DNA from: Mugil cephalus
Taxonomy: Eukaryota; Chordata; Actinopteri; Mugiliformes; Mugilidae
Length of the DNA: 64,000 bases
Assembly (NCBI RefSeq): GCF_022458985.1
Contig: NC_061786.1
Coordinates: 18,110,974 to 18,174,973 of the forward strand
Reading direction: 5' to 3'
The translations under genes and the position numbers were made by a program. The notes beneath the pieces were generated by a model. That model made no database searches, was not told the origin of the DNA, and was given only the letters and a program-made list of their open reading frames with translations. Positions 1-48,100 of this stretch are shown piece by piece (the first letter of the stretch is position 1; each line of letters opens with the position of its first letter).

Positions 1-245
1 TTTATTATTATTATTTTTTTTTAGTAAAGCAAAACACAAAATGTAGGGATTATCATGAATTAACATTATATTATACTTGAGTAACATCCATCAGGAGCCC
101 AGGTTGCGCCCTACACACATATTTTTTTGTACTAACTCAATATTCCTTAACTTGCTTTAGAGATAACAACTAATAAATTCATTTTCAGTGAGTCAATCCA
201 GCTAAATTTCCTAATTAATTACTTAATTATTCCTTACTTTTAAAG

Positions 246-400
246 AATCAGTGTGTAGGAGTTAGTGACTCCTAGTGGTGAGGTTGCAAATTGCAGCCAA
301 CTGAACACCCTTCCCTAACACCTACCTTTACAGGGATTTAAGAGAACTTACAGTGGCCACCGCTTCAACGTAAATACGTGAATGACCCTAGAGTCAATGC
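246..400 (+). repeat. Dispersed fish repeat, copy 1
   Basis: Shares two blocks in the same order with 62517-62815: ctagtggtgaggttg (272-286) and acagtggccaccgct (350-364, two changes in the other copy). I recognise the first block as frequent in percomorph genomes but cannot name the family. Confidence 0.55.
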
Positions 401-1221
401 TTGATTCTTCCATCCTAGGTTATAGCTGAAACTTGGCATGCTCAGTGGAAATTGACCCACCCCCTATATAGATGAATTCTAAGCTAACGAAAACATGCAA
501 CCAAGTCCAATCCAAGTCCTACACACTTGTCCACATATAAATGATTGTTACATTCAAGCTCGTAATCTAAGCAGTGCCAGATAAAGCTCTCTGTATTTCA
601 TAGTATAGTTTTAAACCTGTTGGCTTTGGTGACGTTATCTCACTGGTGCACCTGTAGCAATGCAACCAGCAATGACGACGCACAACGACGCCACGTTTTT
701 ATAGTGCAATCATATAAAAAAAACATATTGTTATTTCAAGGTAACCACAAGAAAACAACTCATTATCTGAGAGAGTGTGACCATAACCTTCACTTAACAG
801 GATCAACTAAATCATTCCAAACACAGCTGCTCTTGACTTCCAAACAATTGCCCTCAACTCAAGAAACTAATTTCCTGAAGTACTTTCTATAAATATATAA
901 ACAACAGCTGGTGCCAATAATGACTGGGTTGTTTCTTCATTTGTTGGACTGGAATGTGTTGGCCGCAGCTAAATATTTGCATGGCGCTTTTATCGGCCAA
1001 TAACACACTTGTTTGGCTCTTTGTAATGGGCTACTGCTGCCATCCAAAAATAGCCTTAGTCATTTTTTACTAATTCATCCAGGCTCTATGGGTCGTCTCC
1101 AGCACTAAATATATTCTTCTGTTTGTGTATCCAGGCACAGTCAGAGTACACAAGCACTGAGGGAAAGAGAGCACCATCCCATCCTGTAAGGACATACGGT
1201 CATCACCTGGGAAGACTCAGT

Positions 1222-1250
1222 AACAACAACAACAACAACAACAACAACAA
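1222..1250. repeat. AAC microsatellite
   Basis: Nearly ten perfect AAC units. Confidence 0.85.
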
Positions 1251-4034
1251 GAACCCCCTGGCATTAGCACGTAGAGTAATGCATGCTGTAATCTAACGGG
1301 ATTTCACTATGTGAAAAAAATGTTTCTTGACACCTTGCAGGTAGCAAGACGTGTCTAATTAGCAAGTGTGTATGTCGTCCTGTAAACAAAAACTGCTGTA
1401 AGTACCCAATGATTTCCCTCATGACTGCTAAGGAATGGCTTGCTGTGCTTTCTCTCCCAACCGTTCCATTGCAGCAGATCACTCTGTATATAATAATACT
1501 GTAAACACGTGACATTGGGAATGCCCCGACATGACGGAGACCTCCTGTCACCACACGTTCCCTCTCACTGCTTTTTATATGATTAGCGCTAGCATTTCCT
1601 GTTTCTGTCTCAGTCCTTTTTGCATGAAGTTGCACTCATGTCTGGATTTAGGTACTGTGCCATGCTATGCCAGCTTTCTGTGGGTTTATGATGACAACTG
1701 GGGTGTCAGAAATGTCCTGCCTCAGAGCTCACACTGAGTGTGTTTACCTGCACATCCGTATTCTGGAGGTTGAAGTTCGCAGTAGCCAGGATATGCGCTA
1801 ATGTCCGTCAGCTTAGGGTACGATTTTGAGACATTAATTAATTTTCTTGCCATAAATTAGATAAAAAGAATATCATTGAAAGCAGGAGAAACAGCTGGTC
1901 TGGGTTTTCCAGAACGGTTTTTAATCTTGTCATCCCTGTCGGGAACCTGCCGAGCATCTGGGAAGTCACTACTCCCGGACAAGAACTAGCAAAGCACAAA
2001 TCCCCCACAAAATCTAGCTTAATGATTATAATTACACCTGAAATGTATAAATGAAAGATTTCAAAGGGGTTACATACAGAAGGGATTGTGGCTACCGTGA
2101 AAGTTGCAAGCAAAACCAAAAAAATTGTTTTACACTCTTTTATTTTTATACTGTAGATTAAACAACGGAATCATAGCCAAGCCAACCATTAGCTCGCTCA
2201 TGTTCACTGTCTTTTTCTTGCTAAGCTAAAAGTCTGCAGGCTGTTGCTCAAACATCGACCTCACGGAGCCGACAGTGGTATCGATCTTCTCCTCCAATTC
2301 TTGGCAAGAACACAAACATTTAAAAATAATAGTCGCAGCTATTTCCAGTGGAGCATTCACAAGCTGCTGTCCAGAATACTGCGTGCACGCAAACACACTC
2401 GAGTCTCACACTTTTCTGCTGCTAATGTGCTCTCTACGAGCCACCCTTGCAAATAAGAGGGCTGCACGGTTAAAAAAAACCGAGGGGCTACTACAAACCA
2501 CAATAAGTCTCGTTGTTTCACCGAATCACCTGAAGGGCGCTGTAAGGCTCGACGCAGCACACTGACTAGCTGGTGGCCCCGGTATTTATTAATTAAAAGT
2601 ATAGGTACGCCCCTTCAGGGTGCTAGACGGTTATGAATTAGGAGTTTTAGCTGTGCGTTACAAAACGAACACCTATAGAGTAGGTGTTAAGGTCGTAGTG
2701 AGCAAGTAGAAAATGCTTTGATAGCTTTATTTAGTTAATAACAGTATTCTGAAAACGTGTATGTGCAATGAAGATAGGTGCTCAGGGACTGCAGGGGGAA
2801 AATATGCTCGTAATGTCCTTAATAAATGTAAGAAATCACATGAGGTTAAAGGTTGTTAAAGGTGATTAAAAATGAAGGGTTCAGTTCCAAAACGACTCCT
2901 CAGACATGCTTGGGATCACCGTTGTAAGATTACGTGGAGACATCCCAAAGCAGTTTTTATATTTTTACCGTCGTTTTACCTGTTTTCTTTTGGACTCTTT
3001 AAATATATTTAGCGGAGAACAACAGCAAGTGATTAAACGTGCAGTGAGGAATACGGATCAGAAGGAGGAGTGAGGTGTTTTCTGAAGTGCTATTTGGTGA
3101 AGCATGGATATAGTTTGTCTGTGTGTGTGTGTGTGCGTGTGAATTTGTGTCTAAAAGCGGAAAAGCAAAGTGAGTCGTCCGTTTGTTGCAAAGGTTAGCG
3201 GTTAGAGGGGAGTCACGCAGAGATGATCAGGTCTTAAGTTACCTTTACATTTACGTCTTCTGATTCAATGTTTTCGTCCCTTCAGGGAAGCCACTCGTCT
3301 CAAATGAATATGAGCAATGCCTGGTTATTAGTGAGCGCAACGCGGTAAAGGTCTTGGGGGCTGTTTCAGAGCGATGCGTTCGGTTCTAAAAGGAAGCAGT
3401 GGGTTCGATATGACTGAACTGATGGTTTTCTGTTGTTTTGAGATTTGTATATTAAGCCTATCCTATAAGCTAAGTTGAAGGTTTCAATAACCTGTTACAC
3501 TGTGTCAAGAAAAAGAACAAAAAAGAAGCTCTTCTGTTAATGTCGTTCTAAATGTGATGTTTTCATTCAGTTCTGCTGTTTGTTATCATTATTGTTATTA
3601 TTCCGGTTTTATTAGTGGAGTGTAGTCATTGTAATGAGTTTGTCAAAAATGCAGATTCACTTGCACACTTTGCCCAAATATAAATTGATATTTAGCTGGT
3701 ACAACGGTTTAAAATTCTGCAACCAGTGCTGTTTAAAATTTAAAACGGCACGAGTCCATTAATGATAAATATCAAAAGAGTCGCCGTCTTCCCCATCATT
3801 CTGACCACGCATTTGAATGCAAAACTTTCTGTTCTTTCAGTTTGTGCCTGTAGCTGTTCTGTAAAGTGCTGTATAACGTGAGCAAATAAGACGACCTATC
3901 AGCCTTTATGTCAGAGTTTGTGAATTTGTAGAGATTTTATTTATTTATTCGACGTGTTCCGGGGGAAAACTTACGCTCAGCCTTTACATTTGTGCCAAAC
4001 CGTTTGCAGACATTGTGTGTCATACACGTCACAG

Positions 4035-4063
4035 GTATATATGTATATATATATATATATATC
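4035..4063. repeat. TA microsatellite
   Basis: (TA)n with a single G interruption, in the gene-free left part. Confidence 0.85.
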
Positions 4064-4504
4064 TGCATTAGTATGTCGTTGCCCATAGTTTATTCACAGA
4101 ATGCCTGGGGGGGTTGTTTGTATTTAATGATTTCCTGCTGCTGAAAATCTGCTGGAAAAACTCACACTTAATAGCTAATAAAAATAGAAAACACATTCCA
4201 GATCTGCTGATTGACAAGTCACTGATGTCATCTTAACCGATGCGGAGGCAATACTGTACGTGGACCCCGTCACACCAAAAACCCGGGGTCACACGAATAA
4301 AACACTAGAGGTGCGTACATTGTGATCCTTTTATCGTTTGCAGCGAGACGACGTGCAGAGAGGGTCCGACCCTCGACAACAGTGCTCCCCTGATGTTATT
4401 TATCTATGTGTGTGTTCTGTACGGTTATGCTTCTGGTACTCATTTGTTTCTCATGTTGATTTTACAAAACATAGTTTTATGTCACAAAGCCACTGTCTTT
4501 TGTA

Positions 4505-4510
4505 AATAAA
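4505..4510 (+). terminator. Possible poly(A) signal of a gene upstream of the window
   Basis: TTTTGTAAATAAATC context resembles a vertebrate 3' end (cytoplasmic polyadenylation-like element plus hexamer), preceded by about 1.9 kb of AT-rich sequence without open frames. No matching coding sequence lies in the window, so this is weak. Confidence 0.2.
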
Positions 4511-6616
4511 TCAAATGTGAGATATATTAAAAAGATTTAAAATATGTGTCTGGCTGCTCTTGTGATTCTTTTTTTTTTTTTGTATAGTCTAAGCCTTTGG
4601 GTTTCCATTTGTAGTCCGAGAAGTAATGACCCATCGGGGTTGAGAGAGCATTGGTTGCGTGCGGAGAGAAAAAGAGGCAGGAAAGCTAGCAGATGGCATT
4701 TTTTAACCCTAAACCCTAAAGTGTTGGGTGAGTGTAAACTGACTTCTTATGAAATCATTCTTTCATAGAAGTCGTTTCACAAATTTAACTCCGTTCTTAC
4801 ATCTGAAGTCTGAGCAATGATGGGTTTACAGAGCTGGACTGTTTCCACCCCCCTAGAGGAAAGGGTATCAGATGATCGCTGATGGGTTCCCAGACTGCTG
4901 AAACTTTTATTTAATTAAAAGACTATTTCCTCTACCACTTAGTTACTGTACGTTCCCCTGTCTCCCATTTTGTGTGCGCAGTCTGAGCAATCAAACAAAT
5001 GTTTCCCACTTGTCTCATTGTCAGTCAGCCATGCTGTCTATAGCTCTGTGTCTCATTTAAATTTACGTTAAGAGTTTGTGTCTCGTCTCTTGATTTGAGA
5101 CAGGCCTCTCACGTCTGACTTTATCATCTGCAGAGAAAAGCTTAAGCAAAAATAATTAGGCCTTTTCTTCTGGCGCTTTAGGCACAAAGGTTGAGACTTT
5201 GTGACCTGTCAGCGTCTTCCTCTGTGAGTTTCTAAGAAGAAGAGGCAGAGTTTCCACTATCCGCTCCTGCATGTAAACCGTGTAGCATCGCCATGCTGCT
5301 GCTGTCCTCGCGTGAACCACCCAGTGCCACTGACTCGATGAGAAAGAGGAGCTGCTGCCCCTTTTGAGATCGGTGAACCACATCCGCCGGCTGCCTACAC
5401 ATTTCCTCTCTCCTTCGTTACCCCTAAAAAGCCTTCAACCTGCCAACGCCGGGATTTTAACTCTCAGCTTTTAGCCTTCCTGTATCTGACAACTTGAAAC
5501 AGTCACCTCGTGTCTCCGTCTAGTGGACATGTTTGGGATGAGGGTTCCTGTGACAAACTGCTGAAACCTTGTTGTAGCTGTAGATTTGGTGCTAAATAAA
5601 GAATTTCATGTGCATAATATCTCATTTTAATATCGCTAATTTTACTTTTCATAATTTTTTGATCTTTAAGGTATCTCTTTCATTTTTTATTTATTTATTT
5701 ATTTTTACTCAATAATTTCCTGCTACTCTGACATTAACTTCATTGTTTTAGATTTAATTCGGACAAAACACCAAATTAGCATTGCTAACTGACACCAGAG
5801 TACAAACTTCAGCAAGGACAAGTAAGATTTAGCTTTTGAGCACCACAAAATTAAAGCTAATCTCCAGGACCTGGTGTTACTCCAGGTGAAAAAAGGCTAC
5901 ATTAAATATTTCTGGGAAGACTTTCAGGTAATGATTTGTCTAAACCAAAGATAAAACTGGACTTGTTTGAGGTTTTGTCGAAGCCTTAATACCCTGTGCA
6001 ACGTTTACAGTACTCTTTCAAAGTACATACTTCGACAAAATGCCTCAATGCATTGCAGTGAGGCACGGTGGTTCCAACTGTGTCTGATCCTATGAAAGAA
6101 GTCAGTTCAAGCTGCACAGCACAGCAGGCCACTGATTTTGTTCATGTACCACATGAACCTAAGATACCACAGGAGCAGAATCGTGCACAAGACAATGTAG
6201 AAGTTTAAGAAAAACGTAAACAAATATCTTGAGAGAAAGACAAAAGAAGGACGAGAGTCCGAATCTAAACACGACGCTACAGGAAGAGACTAAATATGAC
6301 GTAACACCGTCTGTACTGAGACGTCTGCACCTGTCCATCTGAATATATATCTGCATAAATACGTGCGGAAGATGAGGCGACAGAAAAGGCGCCCATCAGT
6401 GTCATGAAGTGTGCACAGTCGAATAATTAAAGTATAAGTAACACATGTTTTACTTCACCAGGCCTTAAAGCTGGCCTCAGGCGTCGACTAATTACATGGC
6501 TGCTTAGGGCCCCACAGTCACCAGGGGGCCCATAAATAAAGCAAATTAAAGATAGGAAGTCTCCTTGGGTTCCTGTGTGAGTTTTGTCATCATTAAGCAT
6601 TACCTGGATATTTATG

Positions 6617-6652
<36 letters not shown>

Positions 6653-7708
6653 TAGCATACTAAACAGCTTTCACTGAGATATCTTTTAGCTGTTAGGTTT
6701 CAATTATCCTAACTGCTTTAGTAATTACACAGCGCTTTGAAGCATAAACGTGGCCACCTAATTTAATTTAAATGATTTGTATGCTTCTTAATTGTGTCAT
6801 ATAACTTAACACTGTAGTGCGTGATCGCCGCTTTATTTCTCCCCGTGTTTCCCGTCTCTCAATTGTCAAATAAACGCGGCAATAAATCAAAAACATTAAC
6901 TAATAAAGGCTTTAAGGGTGTCACTTCACTAATGTCTGGGGAATTAGATGCATGAACTTAAGTTGTATAAAATAAAAACGGAAATGTTTGCTAGAGTCCT
7001 TTGTAAAATTAGGAGAAAACTACTACTACTATTACTACTACCGGGGCAATTCTAGGGTCAGGGCTTTAGGGGAGTTTTAATGTCAAACTATTGTGTCATA
7101 AGGCTGTCATTTGATTAAAAGGTAAAGAAAAGCGACTGCATTTATACGAGATGATGACGTAGGAACAAAAAGTGCAACTCTTATTTTTAGGGCTGCTGGG
7201 ACAATCCGTGGCCGATTTAAGAAACCGACTGGTTGACTTTTTGCCAGGCCCAAATAAGGAACCTGCTGAAATAAAAATGCTCATTAAAACAGTTTAACAT
7301 GTCAGTCAGTTATCATGCACGAACCATTGTTGATAAAGGTTCAGTGGAGGAAACCTGGCCAGAGACAGAACTGATCGCCCTCCAAAGCTTTTTGGGATCA
7401 TTTAAGTTTTTTTTCTTTTTTTTTTTTTTTCTTCTGAAAGGTAGTTACTAAATCTGAGCCAGTCAGCATCTGTTTCACTTTGTCTTGCTCTGGCCCATGC
7501 AATATTTCTGTCTCTAAGCAGACTACCCAGCTCAGAAGGAAACCAGGGATTGTTGTGACCTTTGACAGGCAATTTGTGAAAAGGAGCATGTCTGTTCAGA
7601 GTGTTTTGGAAACTGTCGTAAAAAGAATTTCCAGGCCAGTTCCACTTCACCGGTAATGCATAGTCCGTTTCAATCAAAAAAAGATAAAAATCATGAAATA
7701 AATAAATT

Positions 7709-7746
7709 ACTACTACTATTACTACTACTACTACTACTACGACTAC
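7709..7746. repeat. ACT microsatellite
   Basis: (ACT)n with one ATT and one CGA interruption, at the left edge of the CpG-rich stretch. Confidence 0.8.
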
Positions 7747-7749
7747 CAG

Positions 7750-8210
7750 CAGCAAGTTCCGCCCAGTCGTCAATCGACTGTGTTTAGGACCCGGGAAAGC
7801 CAAATCGTCTGCAGGCCCCTGCAGTGAAAGCGGAGCATCTGGAAGACAGCTAGCCGGCTGGGGAGGTGGAGGACGGGGAGAGAAGAGGAAGGAGGCTCCG
7901 GGAGCAAGCGAGACAAAAAGGGTCAGGCCTGGGACTTGGGAAAATTGGGTAACGAACACACAGCGATTCGCGCATTTAAATCCGTGTAACCCGGCACTAG
8001 TAGCGGCACAGGAAGAGCAACCTTTATCTGAACAAAAAAAAAAAAAAAAAAAAAAAAAAAAAGCGTGAACAGCTCTCTGAGAGCGGAAGGCGCTCGATGG
8101 AAATGGGAAATAGCGATTTAGGGTTTGCCTTTTGCAGATGTGCAGATCGGACATCGACGCGTGAACTTGACTTGAATTTACGGCACGGAACAAGCATCGC
8201 GGCTCCTTAA
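7750..8210 (+). promoter_or_regulatory. CpG-rich stretch, candidate dnmt3a promoter or first exon
   Basis: CpG dinucleotides are much denser here than in the surrounding AT-rich DNA (for example around 7780, 7900-7970 and 8090-8200), although a poly(A) run at about 8033-8061 interrupts it. It lies about 1 kb before the first mapped dnmt3a exon, whose acceptor requires an upstream noncoding exon. The exact exon and start site are not visible. A long open frame on the complementary strand is low complexity and not a gene. Confidence 0.35.
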
Positions 8211-9101
8211 AACACTGGCCTCATTAAAAGAATTTATCCTTCAGTGGCCGTGGCCTGTAAAAGAGCCAATCCCCTGGGTCACACTGCAGACTTCCCCCTG
8301 CTGCAAAAGATCTGAAACTTTGCAATTTTAACGCATAGATAGTTGAATAATAAACGCACGTCAGCCGATTGCAATAATGTGTGGCCCGGCTGTGAGCCGA
8401 TAATGCACTGAATTGCGGTGACACCGAGCCCGTGTGGCCCTATAATAAATTATTTTTCACGTTCTGGTTGTTGCATGCAATTATTTGTTAAGGAGCAAGG
8501 ACTTCATTCCGGCAGCGTGTTAGATGGCTCAAATAAAACTGTCACCAACCTTTGTTCAATTAAACACATCCTATATAAATATAGGCTTAAGGGTTTTTTT
8601 TTCTTCTTCTTCTTCTTCCTCCACACATTTCCACGAGTGCAACAGTGTTGCTCCGCTGTATGCGCAAGTCAAGACTGCTGGAGTAACTTTGACCCACGGA
8701 AATGTGTTTTAAAAACGTGTCTTGCAATATAAGTGTGCGGTTTTGTTTTTTTGGAGAATTGTTAAAGGTTACTGTGCGCAGATCAGTCGCCATTTAATGT
8801 GCTGCACAACCATCCACATCCATGTGGTGTAAAATAGGCCTGTGGGCTATAGTAGCCATACAGTATCTATAGACGCCTGTGTGGGTCCTATAGCTGCGTA
8901 TGAGACGGCACTCAAAAAAAAAAAAAAAAAAGACAGAAAGCTGCAAGAGTCAAGCATAAAATGTTTTGCATAAAATGTGCAGGAAATATGCATAAAATGT
9001 GTCAGGTTTGCTGCTGCATTATTCAGTTTGCATTAAACTCTTAATGCACGGCTGCTGCACAACACTTGCAGGAAGTGATGGTTGTTCTTCTTGTCTTCCA
9101 G

Positions 9102-44265
<35,164 letters not shown>

Positions 44266-47200
44266 AAAAAAACTCCTTATTTCCTTTTTTATTTACACTC
44301 GCTAGTTCATTGGGTATACTAGTGAAAACTAAGTCTTAATGACGTTTATAGTATCCAGCATTTGTTTAGAGATGTTAATTCAATTGTGTTTTCATTTCTA
44401 TCTATCTATCTCAGTCACAAAAGGGAATTTACTGCAGGTCTGGTGTGTTAGAAAGCATTGTATTTGGACTGGTGTGCCTAATATTTAGACAAGTGAGTGT
44501 CTATTTGAATAAATGTACCCATCCTAGTGTAGTTGTATTAAAGCATCTGTAAATGGTTGCAGACCTTAAGCATCTTAATGTGTGTAACCAGTGAAAACAG
44601 CACAGAAATAATGTTAAAACCAATCCAATTCGTACACACTTCAGCTAATCCAATAGCCCCATCATACCACAAAAGAGTATAAAAACAACAGGTGTGTGTG
44701 TGTGTGTGTATGTATGAAGTACGGCAGAATGCAGCATTTATGCAGGACTAAGCTAACACTAGCTTGATGTAATCTTAAGCTAACGTTAAATACACGGATG
44801 TATATGAACCCTCTTCCGCAGTGACCTACCTAAACATTATTTATTAAATTAATATTAAACATAACAAATATACCATCATGCCTACTAACCCCCCACTTTT
44901 ATTTCTGCTATATTTTTATTACCCTCCTAAAGTTACATACATGAGCCATACATCAGTTAAAAATACATTAGCTACATAGCTAAATCGATTGTTTAGCCTA
45001 ATTGGCTAGGTGGCAATTCGACGCTAGAAACTGACACTAACTCATGCAGAATATTTTATTTGTAGCTACGTTAAATTAACGTTTGATTAACTTCTTTAGG
45101 TAAGGGGTGAAAACATTTCTTAAGTGCTGTGCTTCTAAATAAAGTTGGAATTCTGATAATGCTAGCTAGCTTTCTTTAGCTTACCTGTCTCCGTGGTTTC
45201 GCTATAGTGAGTGAAACCATGGAGACCGACTTTAAATAGGACACTATAAAAAAAAATGTATAATAATATTATAAATTACTCAAAATCTGCATATAATTAG
45301 TTTTTCTGAAATTGGCATACCTTGGGACAAAGGAAAAAATACACTGTTAGCATTATTATTATTATCAGATATGCAAATATTTGCAAAAATATATATTAAA
45401 GCTCATGTTTGTGTCATATATTTAACAATATTAATGATTTATTATCAAATTAATTAACATTATGCCTGATTATGACAGTAGATAACATACAATTTCAATT
45501 TAGGTTCACATCGAATACAATCAAATTAATGATATCATGATCAATAGAGGCAAACAATTATTTTACATTTTTATTTGTATAATAGGCTTAATTTCTGCTA
45601 CATTTTTTACATGTTACAGTATGAAAAACTACTAACTTTAAGAGTGTCTCTGTTCTAGTCATATAATTTAGTTATGTGTATTTATTATTTTTGTCAAAAT
45701 CATAGTTAAACTTCACTATTACTCCCAAATTAATCAGCAATTGTGAGGTGCTAGGCTACTACTATGAGTGGGGAAATACATTTAGATTCAGGAGCAGCTC
45801 CGGCTATGATGCCTCAGTTTAAGCTTGTGATTGTCAGGAGGCTGATATCGAATTCAGCTCCAGTTTGCGAACCATCAGGCCCTCCGGCAGGGGATGTGAT
45901 CCTCTGTGTCTTGATGCCTGTATTCACCACCTTTCAGTCCTTTAAGCACAGACAGCTCTTCTCTGATCAGACCTGAACGTGCTGTCACTCCTCAGCTTGT
46001 CACTCAGCTGATAAAGTCATATTCTTGCAGGCTATGTTGTCTGTTTTGTGCCTCAAGTCCTTTTTATATACAGTTAGGGCATTGCAAGACGACACATAAG
46101 AAAATAAGGGCTATTATTAACTTCAAGTTATGTTCACTGAGGCATTTAAGCCATGACCAGCATATTATCATGGTCTGTTTTCCAGACTTACTGTGCTGGC
46201 ATCTTCACATCACCCTCTTCTTCTGATAGTGGTACGGCCTCCTCATAGTGGACACGCCTTAAGTCCAAGGTAATTGGATGTTTATGAGACCAAGCCTTCA
46301 CTCAACGCTGCTGATTGGAGCGACACAGCGTCGCAAGGCCTGGATGCTGCGAGATGCGTTAAGTTAACCATAGAAACGCAGACTCCCACAGGAAGACGGG
46401 CGGTTTCCCTACAAAATAAAAAAAAAAAAAAAAAAATAGGTCTCAATTGTGAGGCAGAAATGCAGGGCAAATATTGTTAGTTTTACTGAAAGAGTCAAGA
46501 GTCGAGGCAAATTTATTGATGACAAAAATCACCTTTATTTTTAGAAACACCAATAATTTACATGCATTTACTAGAATAAACCTGGCCAAAAGTTATCTAA
46601 TCAAGATTTTTTTTATTACATTATGTGAAGTTTCTGAAATCAACTATATACTACTAGGTATATAACTACTGATATATATAACTACTAATTTGTTATCAAG
46701 AGAAAAGCCTTAACCTAACATACTGTTTGCAGTGATGGTGGTATAACAAATATCCGATGGGGGGTTGCAGGTTGGGAAGTCATGTACATAAGTTAAATCA
46801 TTTAGTAGCATGCTCTCTTTAAAAAAAACTTTAGATAATCTAAAATTTGCAGAAGCATTGCTAAACAGTAGAACAAGATTCAAGAGTCTTTATCATCATT
46901 ATGAGAACATAAATTTTGCAGAGACCAGTAACGAGATAAGTTCCCAGATAAGTAACCTAACGCTACCAAATAGCACTCTGTATGAGAAGGAATATGCGAG
47001 AAAAAAGTGCATTTTAAAGTAATTCATAACAGAAAATTATTTTCTGGTTGTTAGAGAAGATCTGTTACTATAATCATATATTTATACCAAATAATTATGC
47101 CAACATGCTCACACTTGCAATGTTATTGCCACACAAGCAGGTGTTAGTGGCCGCACATTTAAACTGTACATGATAGGTTCGATACAAAAAATAAATATTA

Positions 47201-47400
47201 ATGAAAGCAAATCATTTTCCACACCTCAGCTGTCCTATTGATGTTAACGGTGACTGAGGAAACATTGAACCTGTGATATTTCTTTCACCTTAATTCTGTA
47301 TCTTGTAAAAGTGAATCTTGGAAATAATCTTTAAGCACGTAGAAAGACTGTTACAAAAAAAGAAAGGGACATTAAAATTAAGATTAGTCTCATTATTTTT
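44266..47400. other. Intergenic stretch between dnmt3a and dpysl5
   Basis: AT-rich, no coding gene. Holds TG (about 44692-44710) and ATCT (about 44397-44412) microsatellites, a 14-bp stem hairpin at 45187-45226 and a poly(A) run near 46420. Confidence 0.6.
45187..45226. other. Imperfect hairpin, 14-bp stem
   Basis: Arms gtctccgtggtttc (45187-45200) and gaaaccatggagac (45213-45226) pair fully apart from one G-T wobble, around a 12-nt loop. Too short for a typical miRNA precursor; function unknown. Confidence 0.75.
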
Positions 47401-47439
47401 GCCAGTTGCAGTTTTCAGCAGCTGAGCTCTTATTTTGAA

Positions 47440-48100
47440 AGCCCTAAACCGGAAGTATTCTTGCTACCCCTTTGCTGGCTTCACGGCGATGATGCTGCGC
47501 CTGGTCTGCTGGTCCCGGACCGGCCAGGAAGGTATCCATCTGGCGTGTGTATCTCCTTGGGAAGTGCCACCCGCGGATTGTGTTGCATTCTGCTCCTGTT
47601 AGAAAGTAACGAGAGACCCGAGTGGAGTAGCAGCAGCAGCAGCAGGCCCATTGAGGAGGTACGTGTCCACACCACCAGATTTTATTATGAGCAGCAGGCT
47701 GCAGTGGCTCTCTGTCTGAGGGGTGGTGGAGGAGGGATCATCTCCTTGAGCCGGGAGACTTTGTTTCCCCTGGATACGTGGTGTCTGGGTGTCTGCCCTG
47801 CCTGCCTGTCCCTGCCATCCTCCCCAGGATCCCCACACACCCTGAACTACAACTACACCTCCTCACCCAGGCGCACAGACATGCATGATGACCGTAAACC
47901 GAGGCCATTTAAGCGTTGCACGGCGAGCCGGTGTTTATTGTGGAGGAGGGAGGGATAGTTGGGGAAGGCGGAAGGTTTCTAGGTCGGTAATGCCGGATGG
48001 AGACCGGTTTCTTTGTGTCAAGTCTCATCATTTCCACTGCGTTCACGCGTAATCAGCAAAGCGACCATATTTACCGGAGTGATCGTTCAGAATGACACTA
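47440..48100 (+). promoter_or_regulatory. dpysl5: CpG-rich candidate promoter and noncoding first exon of dpysl5
   Basis: CpG density rises sharply over the AT-rich intergenic DNA. An ETS-type ccggaagt occurs at 47449-47456. Possible donors are gtacgt at 47659 and gtatcc at 47529. The first coding exon begins with an acceptor, so a noncoding exon is expected upstream. A 165-codon open frame here has no protein features and is taken as untranslated GC-rich DNA. Confidence 0.45.

Larger units (their letters stand above)
1..9101. other. Upstream region without a recognised coding gene
   Basis: AT-rich DNA with short, dissimilar open frames only. It holds a dispersed-repeat copy (246-400), microsatellites at about 1222-1250, 3119-3140, 4035-4063, 5683-5706 and 7709-7746, poly(A) runs near 6625, 8045 and 8913, and a moderately CpG-rich patch at about 2240-2640 with no recognisable product. 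An AATAAA at 4505-4510 could end the 3' UTR of a + strand gene lying off the left edge. Confidence 0.6.

Noticed and set aside
3390..3420. ggttcgat motif as a tRNA B box or tRNA-derived SINE
   Set aside because: No matching A box or cloverleaf at the right distance; the same applies to gttcgaat near 13415 and ggttcgat near 47177.
4706..4722. aaccctaaaccctaaa, telomere-like
   Set aside because: Only two units and of plant-type spacing (7 bp), not the vertebrate TTAGGG array.
7402..8193. 263-codon open frame on the - strand
   Set aside because: Made of poly-Phe and poly-Val stretches from homopolymer and ACT repeats joined by CpG-rich DNA; no domain, and the region is better explained as promoter DNA.
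47461..47958. 165-codon + strand open frame before dpysl5
   Set aside because: Lies in the CpG-rich candidate first exon, has no recognisable protein features, and is crossed by plausible splice donors.
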